Shown here piece by piece: positions 47,469 through 56,920 of a DNA stretch of 64,000 nt. The stretch covers positions 1 through 64,000 of the forward strand of contig JBMNKF010000009.1 in NCBI GenBank assembly GCA_050952065.1, written 5' to 3'. The stretch's first letter is position 1; each line of letters starts with the position of its first letter. Under the pieces are notes generated by a model that was not told the origin of the DNA, did not search any database, and worked only from the letters and a program-made list of their open reading frames with translations. Position numbers and translations under genes: made by a program. Source of the DNA: JAXGZG01 sp050952065 (GTDB lineage Bacteria; Bacillota; Sulfobacillia; Fermentithermobacillales; Fermentithermobacillaceae).

Positions 47469-48497
47469 ATGGCCGTTGTAGGTGTCATGTTTAACCTTCA
47501 AGGAGACCCGCCCAAAGAGGGTGAGCCTCCAGACCTGGGGGCGGAGCTTGATTCGGAGTCCACTATCCTAGCCGTGGCCGATGCGTTAAGAGCGTATGGC
47601 CACGATGTTTCTTTATTAGAGGGAGATTGGCGAGGAATAAGCCAACTGCACGGTAGGCACGTGGACATCGTGTTCAATATGTGCGAGGGCTTAAGGGGAG
47701 AGTCGAGAGAGAGTCACGTCCCGGCTGTCCTGGAGATGCCCGGGATCCCTTATACTGGTTCCGGGGTGTTGTCCCTGGCGGTAACCCTTGATAAACCCCT
47801 GGCCAAGAAGGTCCTGACCTATCATGGGATTCCTACCGCTCCTTTTCGGGTGTTTACCGACGAGAATGACATCGACGTTCAGGGACTGCGGTTCCCCGTA
47901 TTTGTGAAGCCCGCTCACGAAGGTTCTAGCATGGGAGTTACCCCTAAATCTCTCTGCAAGGAACCTCTGGATCTCTACCGGGAGGCCAAAAGGCTACTAA
48001 GAGAATACACACAGCCTGTGTTGGTTGAGGAATTGCTGCCTGGCCGCGAGTTCACGGTAGGGATAATCGGCAACCGAGAGCCCATCATATTCCCCATAAT
48101 GGAGGTAGACTTCGAACTGGTTCCGCCTGAACACTCTCGCATATACAGCCGGCAGTTTAAGGTCGAGTGGAGTGATGATGTCTACTACAGTTGCCCGGCA
48201 GACGTGCACCCGGAATTGGAGGCTTGCATCAAGAAAACAGCCCTCGACACGTACCGTGCTCTGGACTGCCGAGATTTGGCCAGGGTGGATCTGCGACTCG
48301 ACGCGGCAGGAGTTCCCAATGTGATGGAGATAAACCCTCTGCCTGGCTTGGCTCCGGGATTCTCGGACTACCCGCGCATTGCCGAGAAGGGCGGGTGGAC
48401 CTACGTAGAATTGGTAAACGGCGTCTTGGAATGTGCCCTGAGAAGGAACAACCTGACGGAACTCGTGCCTGCTAGGCTGTCGCGCCAGATAGCATAG
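47469..48497 (+). CDS. D-alanine--D-alanine ligase-like ATP-grasp protein
   Basis: 342 residues. The N-terminal half has IVFNMCEGLRGESRES and GIPYTGSGVLSLAVTLDKPLAKK as in Ddl ligases. The ATP-grasp domain has FPVFVKPAHEGSSMGV, EELLPGREFTVGI, and the metal-binding LARVDLRLDAAGVPNVMEINPLPGL. Whether the true substrate is D-Ala or another amino acid is open, since many Ddl-like genes in this phylum lie outside mur operons. The ribosome binding site GAAGGGGGAAC precedes ATG. Confidence 0.8.
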   Translation: MAVVGVMFNLQGDPPKEGEPPDLGAELDSESTILAVADALRAYGHDVSLLEGDWRGISQLHGRHVDIVFNMCEGLRGESRESHVPAVLEMPGIPYTGSGVLSLAVTLDKPLAKKVLTYHGIPTAPFRVFTDENDIDVQGLRFPVFVKPAHEGSSMGVTPKSLCKEPLDLYREAKRLLREYTQPVLVEELLPGREFTVGIIGNREPIIFPIMEVDFELVPPEHSRIYSRQFKVEWSDDVYYSCPADVHPELEACIKKTALDTYRALDCRDLARVDLRLDAAGVPNVMEINPLPGLAPGFSDYPRIAEKGGWTYVELVNGVLECALRRNNLTELVPARLSRQIA

Positions 48498-48637
48498 GCA
48501 ACCTTCTTGGGCTGGCTAGGGCTCTCAGATCTGCCTGAGTTTGTCGCACACCCCCAAGAGGGAAAAGCCTCTCTCTGTTGAACTCGTAGAGATGTCCCAG
48601 CACGACTCATGTTTGGGGACAGGGAGAGGCGTTCAAT

Positions 48638-49264
48638 TTGTCCAGGGCACTAGACTACTTACGTGAAAAGCGGGATGAAGGGACACCGGGCTCGGAGGTC
48701 TTTGCAGGCTTACGAGTTAGGCTCAGGCCTGTAAAAGAAGACGATATCGAGCAGCTCTTGAAATGGGACTCCGACGAAGAGATCACCCGTTGGACAGGGA
48801 AGCATTTCGATAACAGTGAGGACGCAAGAGCCTGGTATCTACATAACAGACACCCATTCAGACGTACTATGGTCATCGAGTTGGACGATGGAAGGCCAAT
48901 CGGTGAAGTCGAAGTCGTCAACATAGCGTGGCGGTCCGGTATCGCTGAGATCAGAGTGGTCATTGGAGACAAGTCCCTTTGGAATCGGGGGTTGGGAAGA
49001 GACGCGGTATATACCTTCGTGAGAGGATTATTCCAGACCACATCCTTGCGAGAGATCTTCCTGCGTGTGGACAGCAACAATGTGCGCGCCAGAAGATGTT
49101 ATCGCAAGGTTGGCTTCAGGGCCCAGGGTCGTGTGTGGGTACCTGGAGAGAGCGGAGCGGAGAGATCGCGCTGTCTCATCCTTATGAGCATAACTCAAGA
49201 TGAATTGGAGCAACGGTTGCCTACTATAGAAGCCAAGAACGAGGCGACCGAGGCGTGGATGTGA
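48638..49264 (+). CDS. GNAT-family N-acetyltransferase
   Basis: 208 residues. It has the RimJ/RimL-type arrangement: RLRPVKEDDIEQLLKWDSDEE, a central strand with GEVEVVNI, acetyl-CoA site LWNRGLGRDAV and ending SNNVRARRCYRKVGF. The start is TTG after AGGGAGAGG. The substrate is unknown; it may acetylate a ribosomal protein N-terminus or a small amine. Confidence 0.85.
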   Translation: MSRALDYLREKRDEGTPGSEVFAGLRVRLRPVKEDDIEQLLKWDSDEEITRWTGKHFDNSEDARAWYLHNRHPFRRTMVIELDDGRPIGEVEVVNIAWRSGIAEIRVVIGDKSLWNRGLGRDAVYTFVRGLFQTTSLREIFLRVDSNNVRARRCYRKVGFRAQGRVWVPGESGAERSRCLILMSITQDELEQRLPTIEAKNEATEAWM

Positions 49265-49301
49265 CGACCGCAAGTGACGCTCGCCACCAGATGAAGGTGG
49301 G

Positions 49302-49378
49302 TGGTGGGGAGTAAGGGATTCGAACCCCTGACCTCGTGCATGTGAGGCACGCGCTCTAACCGACTGAGCCAACTCCCC
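49302..49378 (-). tRNA. tRNA-Val (CAC)
   Basis: Minus-strand cloverleaf with acceptor GGGGAGT/ACTCCCC, anticodon loop CTCACAT (CAC), T-loop GGTTCGAATCC, encoded CCA. Confidence 0.94.
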
Positions 49379-49468
49379 ATGCAAGAAACATCATAGCAGA
49401 CTGCCGACACAGGATCAATGGCAAGCGGGTATCACGATTGCGGACTCTGTATAATGGGCTCTGAGGTG

Positions 49469-50244
49469 ATGAACTTGAACGTGACCGTATTGGGCAAATA
49501 CTCGCCGTTCTCGCCCGCTAACGGAGCAGGACCCGGGTATTGGGTCGAATGTGATAACCCCTCTGACGAGCCTCGCACGAGACAAGGCGTCCTTCTCGAT
49601 TGCGGATCGGGAGTACTTGCCAATTTTCAGGAGTATGTCGGCTGTTTGTCCATGATCAGAGTGGTTGCCCTGTCTCACCTTCACTACGATCACATCGCAG
49701 ACGCGACGATCCTCAGGTATGCTGTGAGTCCCGACAGGCGATACCGGGACCTCCCCGGCGCGGTTCAGGTGTATGCACCTGCGACTCCTCGAGAGGAGCA
49801 CGACTTGTTCAATTACAAAGCCATGTCTGCCCACGCTGTATCCCAAGGCGATTCCATTGAAGTGGGCGAGATGAGAGTCACCTTCTTCGAGGTGTGTCAT
49901 CCCATCGCCGGTTGTGCGATGCGAATTCAGAGCTCAAGCGGGATCATATCTTACTCGGGAGACACTCGGCGTTGCGATGGGATCCTAGAGGCTGCGATGG
50001 GCGCTGACATTTTCCTCTGTGAAGCCTCGGCCACGGAAGAAGACAGGGAATTTGCAGTGGCAGGTCATCTCACTGCAAGACAGGCGGGGAGATAGCCATA
50101 GATGCAGGTGTTAAGAGGTTGCTCTTGACTCATATTTGGCCGCTCTATGATGAGAGAGTCCTCCTCGAGGAGTGCAGGTCGGTGTTTGCTGACGCCGAGA
50201 TCGTCCGCCAAGGCGCAACCTACAGGGTTGGTACGCAGGATTGA
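49469..50244 (+). pseudogene. Metallo-beta-lactamase-fold hydrolase, frameshifted at a G run
   Basis: The N-terminal frame begins MNLNVTVLGKYSPFSPANG and carries the zinc motif LSHLHYDHIAD (HxHxDH), VCHPIAGCAMRI and GIISYSGDTRRC as in RNase Z-like hydrolases. It stops at 50095 after LTARQAG. Inserting one G in the GGGG run near 50090 restores the frame to the second half, EIAIDAGVKRLLLTHIWPLYD, ending at 50244, with the last ligand His in LLTHIWP. About 258 residues once joined. The single homopolymer change makes a sequencing error quite possible. Upstream ATGs (49418, 49454) are alternative starts. Confidence 0.8.
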
Positions 50245-50433
50245 CTTTGCGGGCGCGCTGACGGTTTAGCGCCGGCAACACAACCGAAGGCAGCAATCAA
50301 CGGGCAACAGCGGCGCACCATTGAACAACAGCGTCCGGCAGCAGTGAAAACCTGCCAATAGCAGCCAATGGAAGGAATCCAATTATCCACATAGAACCTA
50401 CATCCCTATGGCATCCGGGTCTCCTGAGCCAAC

Positions 50434-51687
50434 TTGACACCCGGTATGGGAGACTGCCGGTGCTACCTGCTAGTTTGCGAAAGGATGTTGTGTTGGTTGC
50501 TGCCCCGGGTTACTGCCAGACCCATATGTAAATGGCTTGTTGGTGCCTTGCTCCTCCTTCTCATGGGAATTGGTGTGGCCGGGGCAATTGGGTTATCGAT
50601 GGTCATGCGTCGTCCCGGCGATGTAGTCTCGTTGTCTACTGGTTCCTCTCTTGCCGAAACGTATGGTATCCCGGACACGCCGCCTTCGAACCAACTTTTC
50701 GAGGAAATCTCGTGGCTGAAAGAATGCCAGCTTCCCAACGGGGCAATAGCCCAGACACCCCAGAAAAAACTGGTCATACCCTATTTCGCTAATCTTGCGG
50801 CCAAGGCCATGGTTGACTACGACCCGTTGTGGTCCTTGCGGTACATAAACTGGTACTTAGACAACCTGAATCAACCCGACAGATGGGGGCTTTATGGCAC
50901 GATTTACGATTTTCATGTGGACGAAGACCGGATCGTGTCGACGCGTAACTACGATTCGGCGGACAGCTACGCTTCTACGTTTCTATCCCTGGTCGCGCGC
51001 TATCATCAGGTCACAGGTGACGATTCTCTAATCCTTGCCCGCAAAGAGTCCATAGACCTTGTGGCCAGGGTTCTGGAAGCGCTCATGGATGACGACGGTC
51101 TCGTCCGCGTCAAGCCCAACAGCTCCACTAAGTACCTTATGGATAACGCCGAGAATTTCCGGGGCCTACTGGATTGGGCCGGGACTTGCGAGACCGTTGG
51201 GTTTTTTGAAGACGCAGTGTGGTGCAGGAGGTTGGCGGCTTCGATACGGCAAGGCATCGAAGAAGTGCTGTACAACCCCAAGACTGGCGAATACGCGTGG
51301 TCTCTTACACGGTTTGGCAAACGGTATCCGCGAATGGGCCGGTGGTACCCCGATGCGGTGTCTCAGGTTTTCCTGATATCGGGGGGAGTAGTCAATAGGG
51401 AAAGCCAGAAGGCTTCCGACATATGGGACAAGTTCAACAGGCGGTTCCCCAGCTGGGAATACGGAGAGACTGGAGACGACTTCCCGTGGGCGGAGATCGC
51501 TGTGACCTCGTTGATCATGGAACAAAGAGACAAAGCAGAAAAATTCTGCCGTTGGGTGCGGCAGGAGTGCGCCACCAGGGACTATCCATGGCATGTTATG
51601 GAATCGTCCAACCTAATCAGGATCCATCATATGCTGGGGGTTTCTCTCCCAGAAAGCGAGATAGACGACGAGACGGCGAAACCATAG
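50434..51687 (+). CDS. Exported six-hairpin glycosidase-like protein
   Basis: 417 residues. One N-terminal transmembrane or signal-anchor segment (about 35-56, KWLVGALLLLLMGIGVAGAIG) is followed by an all-helical domain with repeated Trp/Tyr/Asp motifs (SWLKECQLPNGAIAQ, NYDSADSYASTFLSLVARY, GLLDWAGTCETV, WYPDAVSQ). This looks like an (alpha/alpha)6 toroid of glycosidase or epimerase type. SADSYASTF resembles conserved Asp-containing segments of such enzymes. The substrate is unknown. Start uncertain: TTG 50434, ATG 50446 or ATG 50485. Its 3' end overlaps the convergent MFS gene by 71 nt. Confidence 0.7.
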   Translation: MTPGMGDCRCYLLVCERMLCWLLPRVTARPICKWLVGALLLLLMGIGVAGAIGLSMVMRRPGDVVSLSTGSSLAETYGIPDTPPSNQLFEEISWLKECQLPNGAIAQTPQKKLVIPYFANLAAKAMVDYDPLWSLRYINWYLDNLNQPDRWGLYGTIYDFHVDEDRIVSTRNYDSADSYASTFLSLVARYHQVTGDDSLILARKESIDLVARVLEALMDDDGLVRVKPNSSTKYLMDNAENFRGLLDWAGTCETVGFFEDAVWCRRLAASIRQGIEEVLYNPKTGEYAWSLTRFGKRYPRMGRWYPDAVSQVFLISGGVVNRESQKASDIWDKFNRRFPSWEYGETGDDFPWAEIAVTSLIMEQRDKAEKFCRWVRQECATRDYPWHVMESSNLIRIHHMLGVSLPESEIDDETAKP

Positions 51688-52870
51688 CCAGCGCTGCTCC
51701 TACTGCAGCCATCCCCAGACCCCATCTGAGTCCCAGGCGGTCGCCTAGAAAGCCGATGAAAGGGAATATGGCCATCATGGCCAAGCTGAAAAGCATTTCG
51801 CCTGACGATAGCACCGTAGCGCGGTTGTCGGAACTGACCAGCCGATTTACCGACTCGGACATCAGAGGATAAAGAGTCTCCAGTACCACAGTGAGTCCCA
51901 AGTACCCTGCCACGATGAAGACTCTCGGAAGCAGGCCGGATTGGCCAGGCAACAACGCAAGCAGCACCACTATTGCAGGGATTCCGAAACTCCCTACTAT
52001 AAGGGGCCTTGCTTGTCCATAACGTCTGGGGAGGTTGTGGGCGGCTCGAGTAGGAATCACCGCCAGTAGATTGCTGGCGGTTCCGGTTAGACCGATGATG
52101 AAAAGCGGTACTCTGGATTCCTCCAAGAATGCTTGCCCATAGAAGCGGACCGAAGTACCCATCGCGGAACCGATTCCCCAAAGAAGCAAAAGCCAGAAGA
52201 GCGCAGGTTGTTTGAGAGCGGACAGCAGATTTTGAAGGTCGGTCCTGAGCCCGGTCCACACGGTCTCACTTTGCTTCTGCTGGCGAAGTCTTCGGACATC
52301 CTCTACTAAGAGGCACGCTACTGCCGTGGCCACAACATCCGTGACCACGGAGGCTTTGTAGAGCAGTTCTAGGGAAGAACGCGACATGAGCGTGGCTGCG
52401 AGTCCCGCAAGGGCTGTTCCAACTAGACACACGGAGTTGAGATTTCCCAGGACTTTTGCAAACTGGGAACGCGCTTCGGCGGGCCCAGAATCGTATACAA
52501 GGGCCTCAAAGGCACCTGAATGGCAAGTGTAAGAAATGGCGTTGAGCACGAATGCCGCGCTCAAGACCCACCAGTTCTTGGCGTAGAGGATGAGGGCGGC
52601 CGATACGGCCGCTATCCCGCGGCCGACTGCAAGGCTCACTTTGCGCCCCCATCTATCGGCGATAATCCCGGTGGGCATTTCGCTGCATAGAGATGAAATG
52701 TGAAAGACCGTCTCCAGAAACCCTATGGCTGCTAGAGACAAGCCCTTATTCCGCAGAAGAAAAAGAACCCAGAAAACCTCCGTGAATCGCAAAGAGAAGA
52801 GCAGCATGTAGGCAGACGGCAGAAATAGCCAGCCGCTTCCCTCACTCTTAGGTTGAGGACGCTCTCTCAT
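51617..52870 (-). CDS. MFS transporter
   Basis: 417 residues with about 12 transmembrane segments. LETVFHISSLCSEMPTGIIADRWGRKVSLAVGRG contains the MFS loop 2-3 signature DRWGRK. The second half has a matching NLPRRYGQARP loop. The substrate is unknown. The last 71 nt overlap the convergent upstream gene. Confidence 0.85.
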   Translation of the reverse strand: MRERPQPKSEGSGWLFLPSAYMLLFSLRFTEVFWVLFLLRNKGLSLAAIGFLETVFHISSLCSEMPTGIIADRWGRKVSLAVGRGIAAVSAALILYAKNWWVLSAAFVLNAISYTCHSGAFEALVYDSGPAEARSQFAKVLGNLNSVCLVGTALAGLAATLMSRSSLELLYKASVVTDVVATAVACLLVEDVRRLRQQKQSETVWTGLRTDLQNLLSALKQPALFWLLLLWGIGSAMGTSVRFYGQAFLEESRVPLFIIGLTGTASNLLAVIPTRAAHNLPRRYGQARPLIVGSFGIPAIVVLLALLPGQSGLLPRVFIVAGYLGLTVVLETLYPLMSESVNRLVSSDNRATVLSSGEMLFSLAMMAIFPFIGFLGDRLGLRWGLGMAAVGAALAMVSPSRRLSRFLGEKPPAYDGS

Positions 52871-52902
52871 GTCACACGTGTCCCCTATCAGGAATGGTTT
52901 TC

Positions 52903-53343
52903 CTAGTATCTTTGCAGAAGGAAAACCCCAAGAACTGTGAGGGCTGCGCCTAGGATTCTTCCCGCTGTAATACCACTTCTTAACAATACAACAGAAAGAG
53001 CCACCGAGAAAAGGGGGTAGGAAGCGGTAATTGGAATGACGTTAGCTACGCTGCCGGTTTTGAGGGCGCTGAAATAGGCATAATGGGCGATGACTGACGC
53101 AAAGCCCCCCTCGAGAATGAGAAGCCAATATGTCTTGGCGTCGATTTGTCCGAGATTCTTAAGCGTGTCGCCTCGCAGAACTGCCCATGTGATTAGTACC
53201 ACCAGTACTGCGGCGCTTCGTATCAGAAGGGCAGTGAGCGGGTCGGGTTTGGCGAGACCCAGTTTGGCGAATACGGGGCCCAAACCCCAGAACACCGCGG
53301 CAACCAAGGCCCAGTAGAACCACGACATTCCATCACCCCTCAT
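52903..53343 (-). CDS. EamA-domain (DMT) transporter, single-domain
   Basis: 146 residues and five hydrophobic segments, about half the size of typical ten-helix EamA permeases. SWFYWALVAAVFWGLGPVFAKLGL at the start and ALTVLGVFLLQRY at the end are characteristic of a single EamA repeat, as in small multidrug-like family members that act as dimers. It lies 33 nt upstream of the MFS gene on the same strand. Confidence 0.85.
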   Translation of the reverse strand: MRGDGMSWFYWALVAAVFWGLGPVFAKLGLAKPDPLTALLIRSAAVLVVLITWAVLRGDTLKNLGQIDAKTYWLLILEGGFASVIAHYAYFSALKTGSVANVIPITASYPLFSVALSVVLLRSGITAGRILGAALTVLGVFLLQRY

Positions 53344-53421
53344 CGGCCATCACTGTCTAAGTATATCCAAGAGGCTCCGAAAAATGGGACCGTGCCCATA
53401 TAGGACACGGCTCAGTGTCTA

Positions 53422-54162
53422 TCAGATGCTCGGTGTGGGCTCCGTGGTGCTGATCCCGCAAGCGGTGAGGACTTCCCGTATGTCATCAAAAAGAAAGTCA
53501 GGTTCCTCCGAACTGAGATCACCTCGTAGACCTCCTCCATAGGTGACTGCCCCCGACTTAACGCGGAGCCCAGGAAGCGCGCCGTCGGCGTTCTTGGCCG
53601 CGCGTATGTCGAAAATCGTGTCGCCAACCATAAGTACTGTCCCGCTTGCAATGCCCATCGACTCCAAAGCCATAAGTAATGGCGTTGGATCGGGCTTGTG
53701 TTTGTCCGTGTCGTCGTGACACACGATAGCCTCAAAGGAATCCCCTATGCAGGCTGATTTGAGCCCAACTTGGGCAGAGTGGCGTCTCTTGGAAGTGACG
53801 AGCCCAAGACGTATCCCGCCTGATTTTAGGGCGTTCAGCGTCTCAATTACTCCAGGGTACGGCTTGACAAAGTCTTTGTGAACCCTGAGGTTGTGGTCAA
53901 CGTACACTTGGAGCGCTTCTTGAGTTCGACCTGGAAGGAGTGACTCCAATACGTCAACCAGCGGGATGCCCATGGTCTTCTGCAACACGCCTGTAGGGGG
54001 TATGGTCCCTGTGAAGTACTCCACGGTGTGCCTAAGTGAAGCCAAGATCGCTTTGGTTGTGTCCAAGAGGGTTCCATCTAGGTCAAATAGCACTGCATCC
54101 ACAGTTTTGGCCAAGGAGCTTCCGCCTTTCGTTTCATGGAAATCGTCAGAGAAATGTTCCAT
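53422..54162 (-). CDS. HAD-superfamily phosphatase, phosphoglycolate phosphatase-like
   Basis: 246 residues. Motif I AVLFDLDGTLLDT with the nucleophilic Asp (about 25), motif II LVTSKRR, and motif IV MVGDTIFDIRAAKNADG. The helical cap between motifs I and II is the PGP/PpaX type (YFTGTIPPTGVLQKTMG). It could hydrolyse phosphoglycolate, pyrophosphate or a sugar phosphate. Divergent from the M20 peptidase. Confidence 0.88.
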   Translation of the reverse strand: MEHFSDDFHETKGGSSLAKTVDAVLFDLDGTLLDTTKAILASLRHTVEYFTGTIPPTGVLQKTMGIPLVDVLESLLPGRTQEALQVYVDHNLRVHKDFVKPYPGVIETLNALKSGGIRLGLVTSKRRHSAQVGLKSACIGDSFEAIVCHDDTDKHKPDPTPLLMALESMGIASGTVLMVGDTIFDIRAAKNADGALPGLRVKSGAVTYGGGLRGDLSSEEPDFLFDDIREVLTACGISTTEPTPSI

Positions 54163-54190
54163 CTAACCATTATCGTCGTTTTTCTCATTT

Positions 54191-54221
54191 TTGCCTATAA
54201 CCCGCACGACAAAGGTATAAT
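54191..54221 (+). promoter_or_regulatory. Putative promoter of the M20 peptidase
   Basis: A perfect TATAAT (54216-54221) lies 35 nt before the ATG. TTGCCT (54191-54196) is a possible -35 at a long 19-nt spacing. Confidence 0.45.
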
Positions 54222-54255
54222 GGGGACAGACGAATCCTAGGAAAGGAGACGCAAA

Positions 54256-55608
54256 ATGGATCAAAACCGTTACATAGAAGAGTTTCTGGAGTTTCTATCG
54301 ATTCCGAGCATAAGTGCTCTTCCATCTCACAAGGGAGATGTGCAAAAAGCCGCTGAGTGGGTCCGAGATCGCTTGATTAAGGCGGGTGTGGGAGATGTGG
54401 AGATAATCTCGACCAAAGGGCACCCCGTGGTCTATGGCTTGGCCCGATCCAATGAAGACGATGTCCCCACAGTACTCATATATGGGCATTACGATACCCA
54501 ACCGGCCGACCCCTTGGATGAATGGATCTCTCCTCCGTTTGAGCCCCAAATTAGGGACGGCAGGATCTACGCCCGCGGTGCCGCCGATGACAAGGGAGGG
54601 ATTCTCCCGGCTATAGTGGCCACAGAAGAGATGCTCAAGGCAGGGGGCACGCCCGTCAATCTTAAGTTCCTGTTTGAGGGCGAAGAGGAGATCGGCAGCC
54701 CCAACCTAAAGGAAGTTTTAAAGGAGCGCAAGGATAGCCTCAAGGCTGACCTGGTGATTTCGGTTGACGGGGGCATGTTTTCCCTAGATACCCCTTCGGT
54801 AACTACGGGATGCCGGGGCCTATCAGCCATCCAGATCGATGTCACCGGTCCCAGGTCCGACGTGCATTCCGGGGGACAGGGAGGGCTGCTCCAGAACCCG
54901 ATTCACGCTCTAGTTGAGATTATCGGCAGCATGAAAGCGCCGAACGGCAAGATCCTGATCGATGGCTTCTACGACGATGTAGCGACGCCTTCCCAGGCCG
55001 AAGTCGAATCGATGGCGCAGGTGGCTTTTGACGAGAAAGCTCATGCGGATGCCGCAGGAGTGCCCGAGTTGTTTGGCGAGGAAAGGTACACCCCTTTGGA
55101 GAGGCTGTGGTTCCGCCCCACGCTGGACGTCAACGGGATTTGGGGAGGGTTTCAGGGCGAAGGCATAAAGACCATCATTCCCGCAAAAGCGTCATGCAAG
55201 ATCACCTGCCGTCTCGTGCCAAACCAGGATCCCGAAATCATCTGCGCTCTCATGGAAAAACACGTGAGGAACCATGCGCCTCGGGGAGTCACGGTGAGCG
55301 TCAAGGTATTTCCAGGTAATTCCAAGCCCTACGTAGTACCCGGCGATAGTCCTGTACTACCTGCCTTGGCGAAGGTGTTGAAGGACCTGTTTGGAAAGGA
55401 TCCCGTGACAGTCAGACTGGGAGGTACGCTGCCCATAGCCCGGGCCTTTCTTGATACCCTCGGCGTGTACCTTGTGTTTTTCGCCATGTCCAGTCCTGAC
55501 TCAGGTGCTCATGGCCCAAACGAGTTCTTCAGGATTGAGGAGTTCAATAGACTTCGTAAGGGATTGCCGGGTCTCTTGAAAGAGCTTTCCGCAGTCTTGA
55601 AGAAGTAA
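54256..55608 (+). CDS. M20-family dipeptidase / peptidase
   Basis: 450 residues. The zinc-binding and catalytic blocks are YGHYDTQPADPLDEW (His, catalytic Asp), ARGAADDKGG (bridging Asp), FLFEGEEEIGSPN (catalytic Glu pair) and the C-terminal SSPDSGAHGPNE (His). A lid/dimerisation domain covers about 190-350. This is the ArgE/DapE/CNDP-like subfamily that cleaves dipeptides. GGAAAGGAG precedes the ATG. With the other peptidases in the window it supports peptide-based growth. Confidence 0.9.
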   Translation: MDQNRYIEEFLEFLSIPSISALPSHKGDVQKAAEWVRDRLIKAGVGDVEIISTKGHPVVYGLARSNEDDVPTVLIYGHYDTQPADPLDEWISPPFEPQIRDGRIYARGAADDKGGILPAIVATEEMLKAGGTPVNLKFLFEGEEEIGSPNLKEVLKERKDSLKADLVISVDGGMFSLDTPSVTTGCRGLSAIQIDVTGPRSDVHSGGQGGLLQNPIHALVEIIGSMKAPNGKILIDGFYDDVATPSQAEVESMAQVAFDEKAHADAAGVPELFGEERYTPLERLWFRPTLDVNGIWGGFQGEGIKTIIPAKASCKITCRLVPNQDPEIICALMEKHVRNHAPRGVTVSVKVFPGNSKPYVVPGDSPVLPALAKVLKDLFGKDPVTVRLGGTLPIARAFLDTLGVYLVFFAMSSPDSGAHGPNEFFRIEEFNRLRKGLPGLLKELSAVLKK

Positions 55609-55621
55609 TTGGAGCGCACAG

Positions 55622-56395
55622 TTGGCCGCAGTCCTCTTGACGCTCATGAAGGCTATCGGATGCTTTTTGGTGTTGTCGGCAGCGGCCTCAGTTCTTGTGA
55701 TCCTATTGCCCGTGAAGTTGATTGCGTGGGGAGAGGTGCGGCTGGAAGGTCCTTGGGAAGACGTTCTTGACGGTCAAGGGCAGCATCACGTCCGGGTTGG
55801 ATTTCTCGCATCGGTGCTAGGAGGAGCAATAGCGGTCTCCTATCGGAATTCCCAGATCTCAGTCAGCGCTTTGGGTGCAAGGGTGTGGATGCGGAGGGCA
55901 CAGCCCAAGGAAGAAAGGGAGTCTTTGCCGGAAGACGGAGCGGGTCGAGACTTGCCCCGGTCTTCCCAAGAAGAAACAAGTTCATCTAGAGGCCCAAAAA
56001 AGGTTGTCGCTTTCGGAGAAAACCGGGATAGAATGCGGCTTTTCTTGGCTCCAAATGTCAGACGAAAGACCATGGTCTTCTTGAAACGGTGCGTGTCGGC
56101 GTTACACCCACAAGTGGATGCGGACGTCCTTTACGGCACGGGGGATCCATCTGTGGTAGGCATGATCTATGGGGCATATGTGGTTTCTGCCGAGATTATA
56201 GGTCTCAATGGATTACACCTCCATCCCAATTTCGTAGAAGAGGTGCTGGATATTAAGGTAACTGTGGGGTTACAGTTTTTGCCGGTAGTTCTCATCTGGC
56301 ACGTGGGTGCGTTCCTCCTGTGCCCCACAATCAGACCTTTGTGGTGGAAGATGTGGAGGAAGAAATCCCGTGACCCGAGATTATCCCGTGCGTAG
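55622..56395 (+). CDS. DUF2953 protein, sporulation-associated (YtfI-like)
   Basis: 257 residues. An N-terminal membrane helix (about 9-31) is followed by VRVGFLASVLGGAIAVSYR and a charged linker (about 88-125); the C-terminal part has DADVLYGTGDPSVVGMIYGA, typical of DUF2953. The start is TTG after GGAG. It lies immediately upstream of ytfJ, a pairing (ytfI-ytfJ) conserved in spore formers. Confidence 0.75.
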   Translation: MAAVLLTLMKAIGCFLVLSAAASVLVILLPVKLIAWGEVRLEGPWEDVLDGQGQHHVRVGFLASVLGGAIAVSYRNSQISVSALGARVWMRRAQPKEERESLPEDGAGRDLPRSSQEETSSSRGPKKVVAFGENRDRMRLFLAPNVRRKTMVFLKRCVSALHPQVDADVLYGTGDPSVVGMIYGAYVVSAEIIGLNGLHLHPNFVEEVLDIKVTVGLQFLPVVLIWHVGAFLLCPTIRPLWWKMWRKKSRDPRLSRA

Positions 56396-56446
56396 TCAGT
56401 CATGTGAGGGTCCCGAATTCTGTGAAAAGAAAATGGGGGGAGAAAC

Positions 56447-56830
56447 GTGGATCATGGAACGATGCTTGAGACCATGGCTGAGAGACTCGAGAGGTTTGTG
56501 TCCACCAAAACGGTGATAGGAGAACCTATTGTCGTAGGCAACGTGACTCTTGTGCCCGTCCAGACGGCTACATTCGGTTTCGGTTCGGGCGGTGGGGAAG
56601 GTAAGAGAGAGAAGGATACCGGAGCAGGTGGTGGGGCAGGAGGAGGCGCCAGTCTGCGGCCCATCGCCATCGTGGCTGTTGTAGGCGACGACGTGCGAGT
56701 CTTTACTCTCGGGAAAAAGGACATGATAGAGCAACTCACGTCAGTGCTGCCCGACGTTCTTTCCAAGATCAAGATCGCCAAGAACAAGGACAAAGGCGAC
56801 GAGCAGGGAGATTCGCAAGGAGAGGACTGA
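56447..56830 (+). CDS. ytfJ: YtfJ/GerW-family sporulation protein
   Basis: 127 residues. The pattern TVIGEPIVVGNVTLVPVQTATFGFGSGGG, the Gly-rich AGGGAGGGASL, then PIAIVAVVGDDVRVF is diagnostic of GerW/YtfJ, needed in Bacillus for dipicolinic-acid germination responses. The start is GTG after GGGGGGAG. A charged Lys/Asp/Glu-rich tail ends the protein. It forms an operon with the DUF2953 gene. Confidence 0.92.
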   Translation: MDHGTMLETMAERLERFVSTKTVIGEPIVVGNVTLVPVQTATFGFGSGGGEGKREKDTGAGGGAGGGASLRPIAIVAVVGDDVRVFTLGKKDMIEQLTSVLPDVLSKIKIAKNKDKGDEQGDSQGED

Positions 56831-56876
56831 CGATACACATCCGCAGGAGTCAATGCCGCGGGTAGGGTTTCGGTTT

Positions 56877-56917
56877 GGCGGGAAAGGAGGATGATGCCTT
56901 CTCCCGCCGTGTGTTTT
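56877..56917 (+). terminator. Terminator after ytfJ
   Basis: GGCGGGA (56877-56883) pairs with TCCCGCC (56902-56908), with further AAGG/CCTT pairing inside. It is followed by GTGTGTTTT. It lies between the convergent ytfJ and LysE genes. Confidence 0.7.
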
Positions 56918-56920
56918 CTA

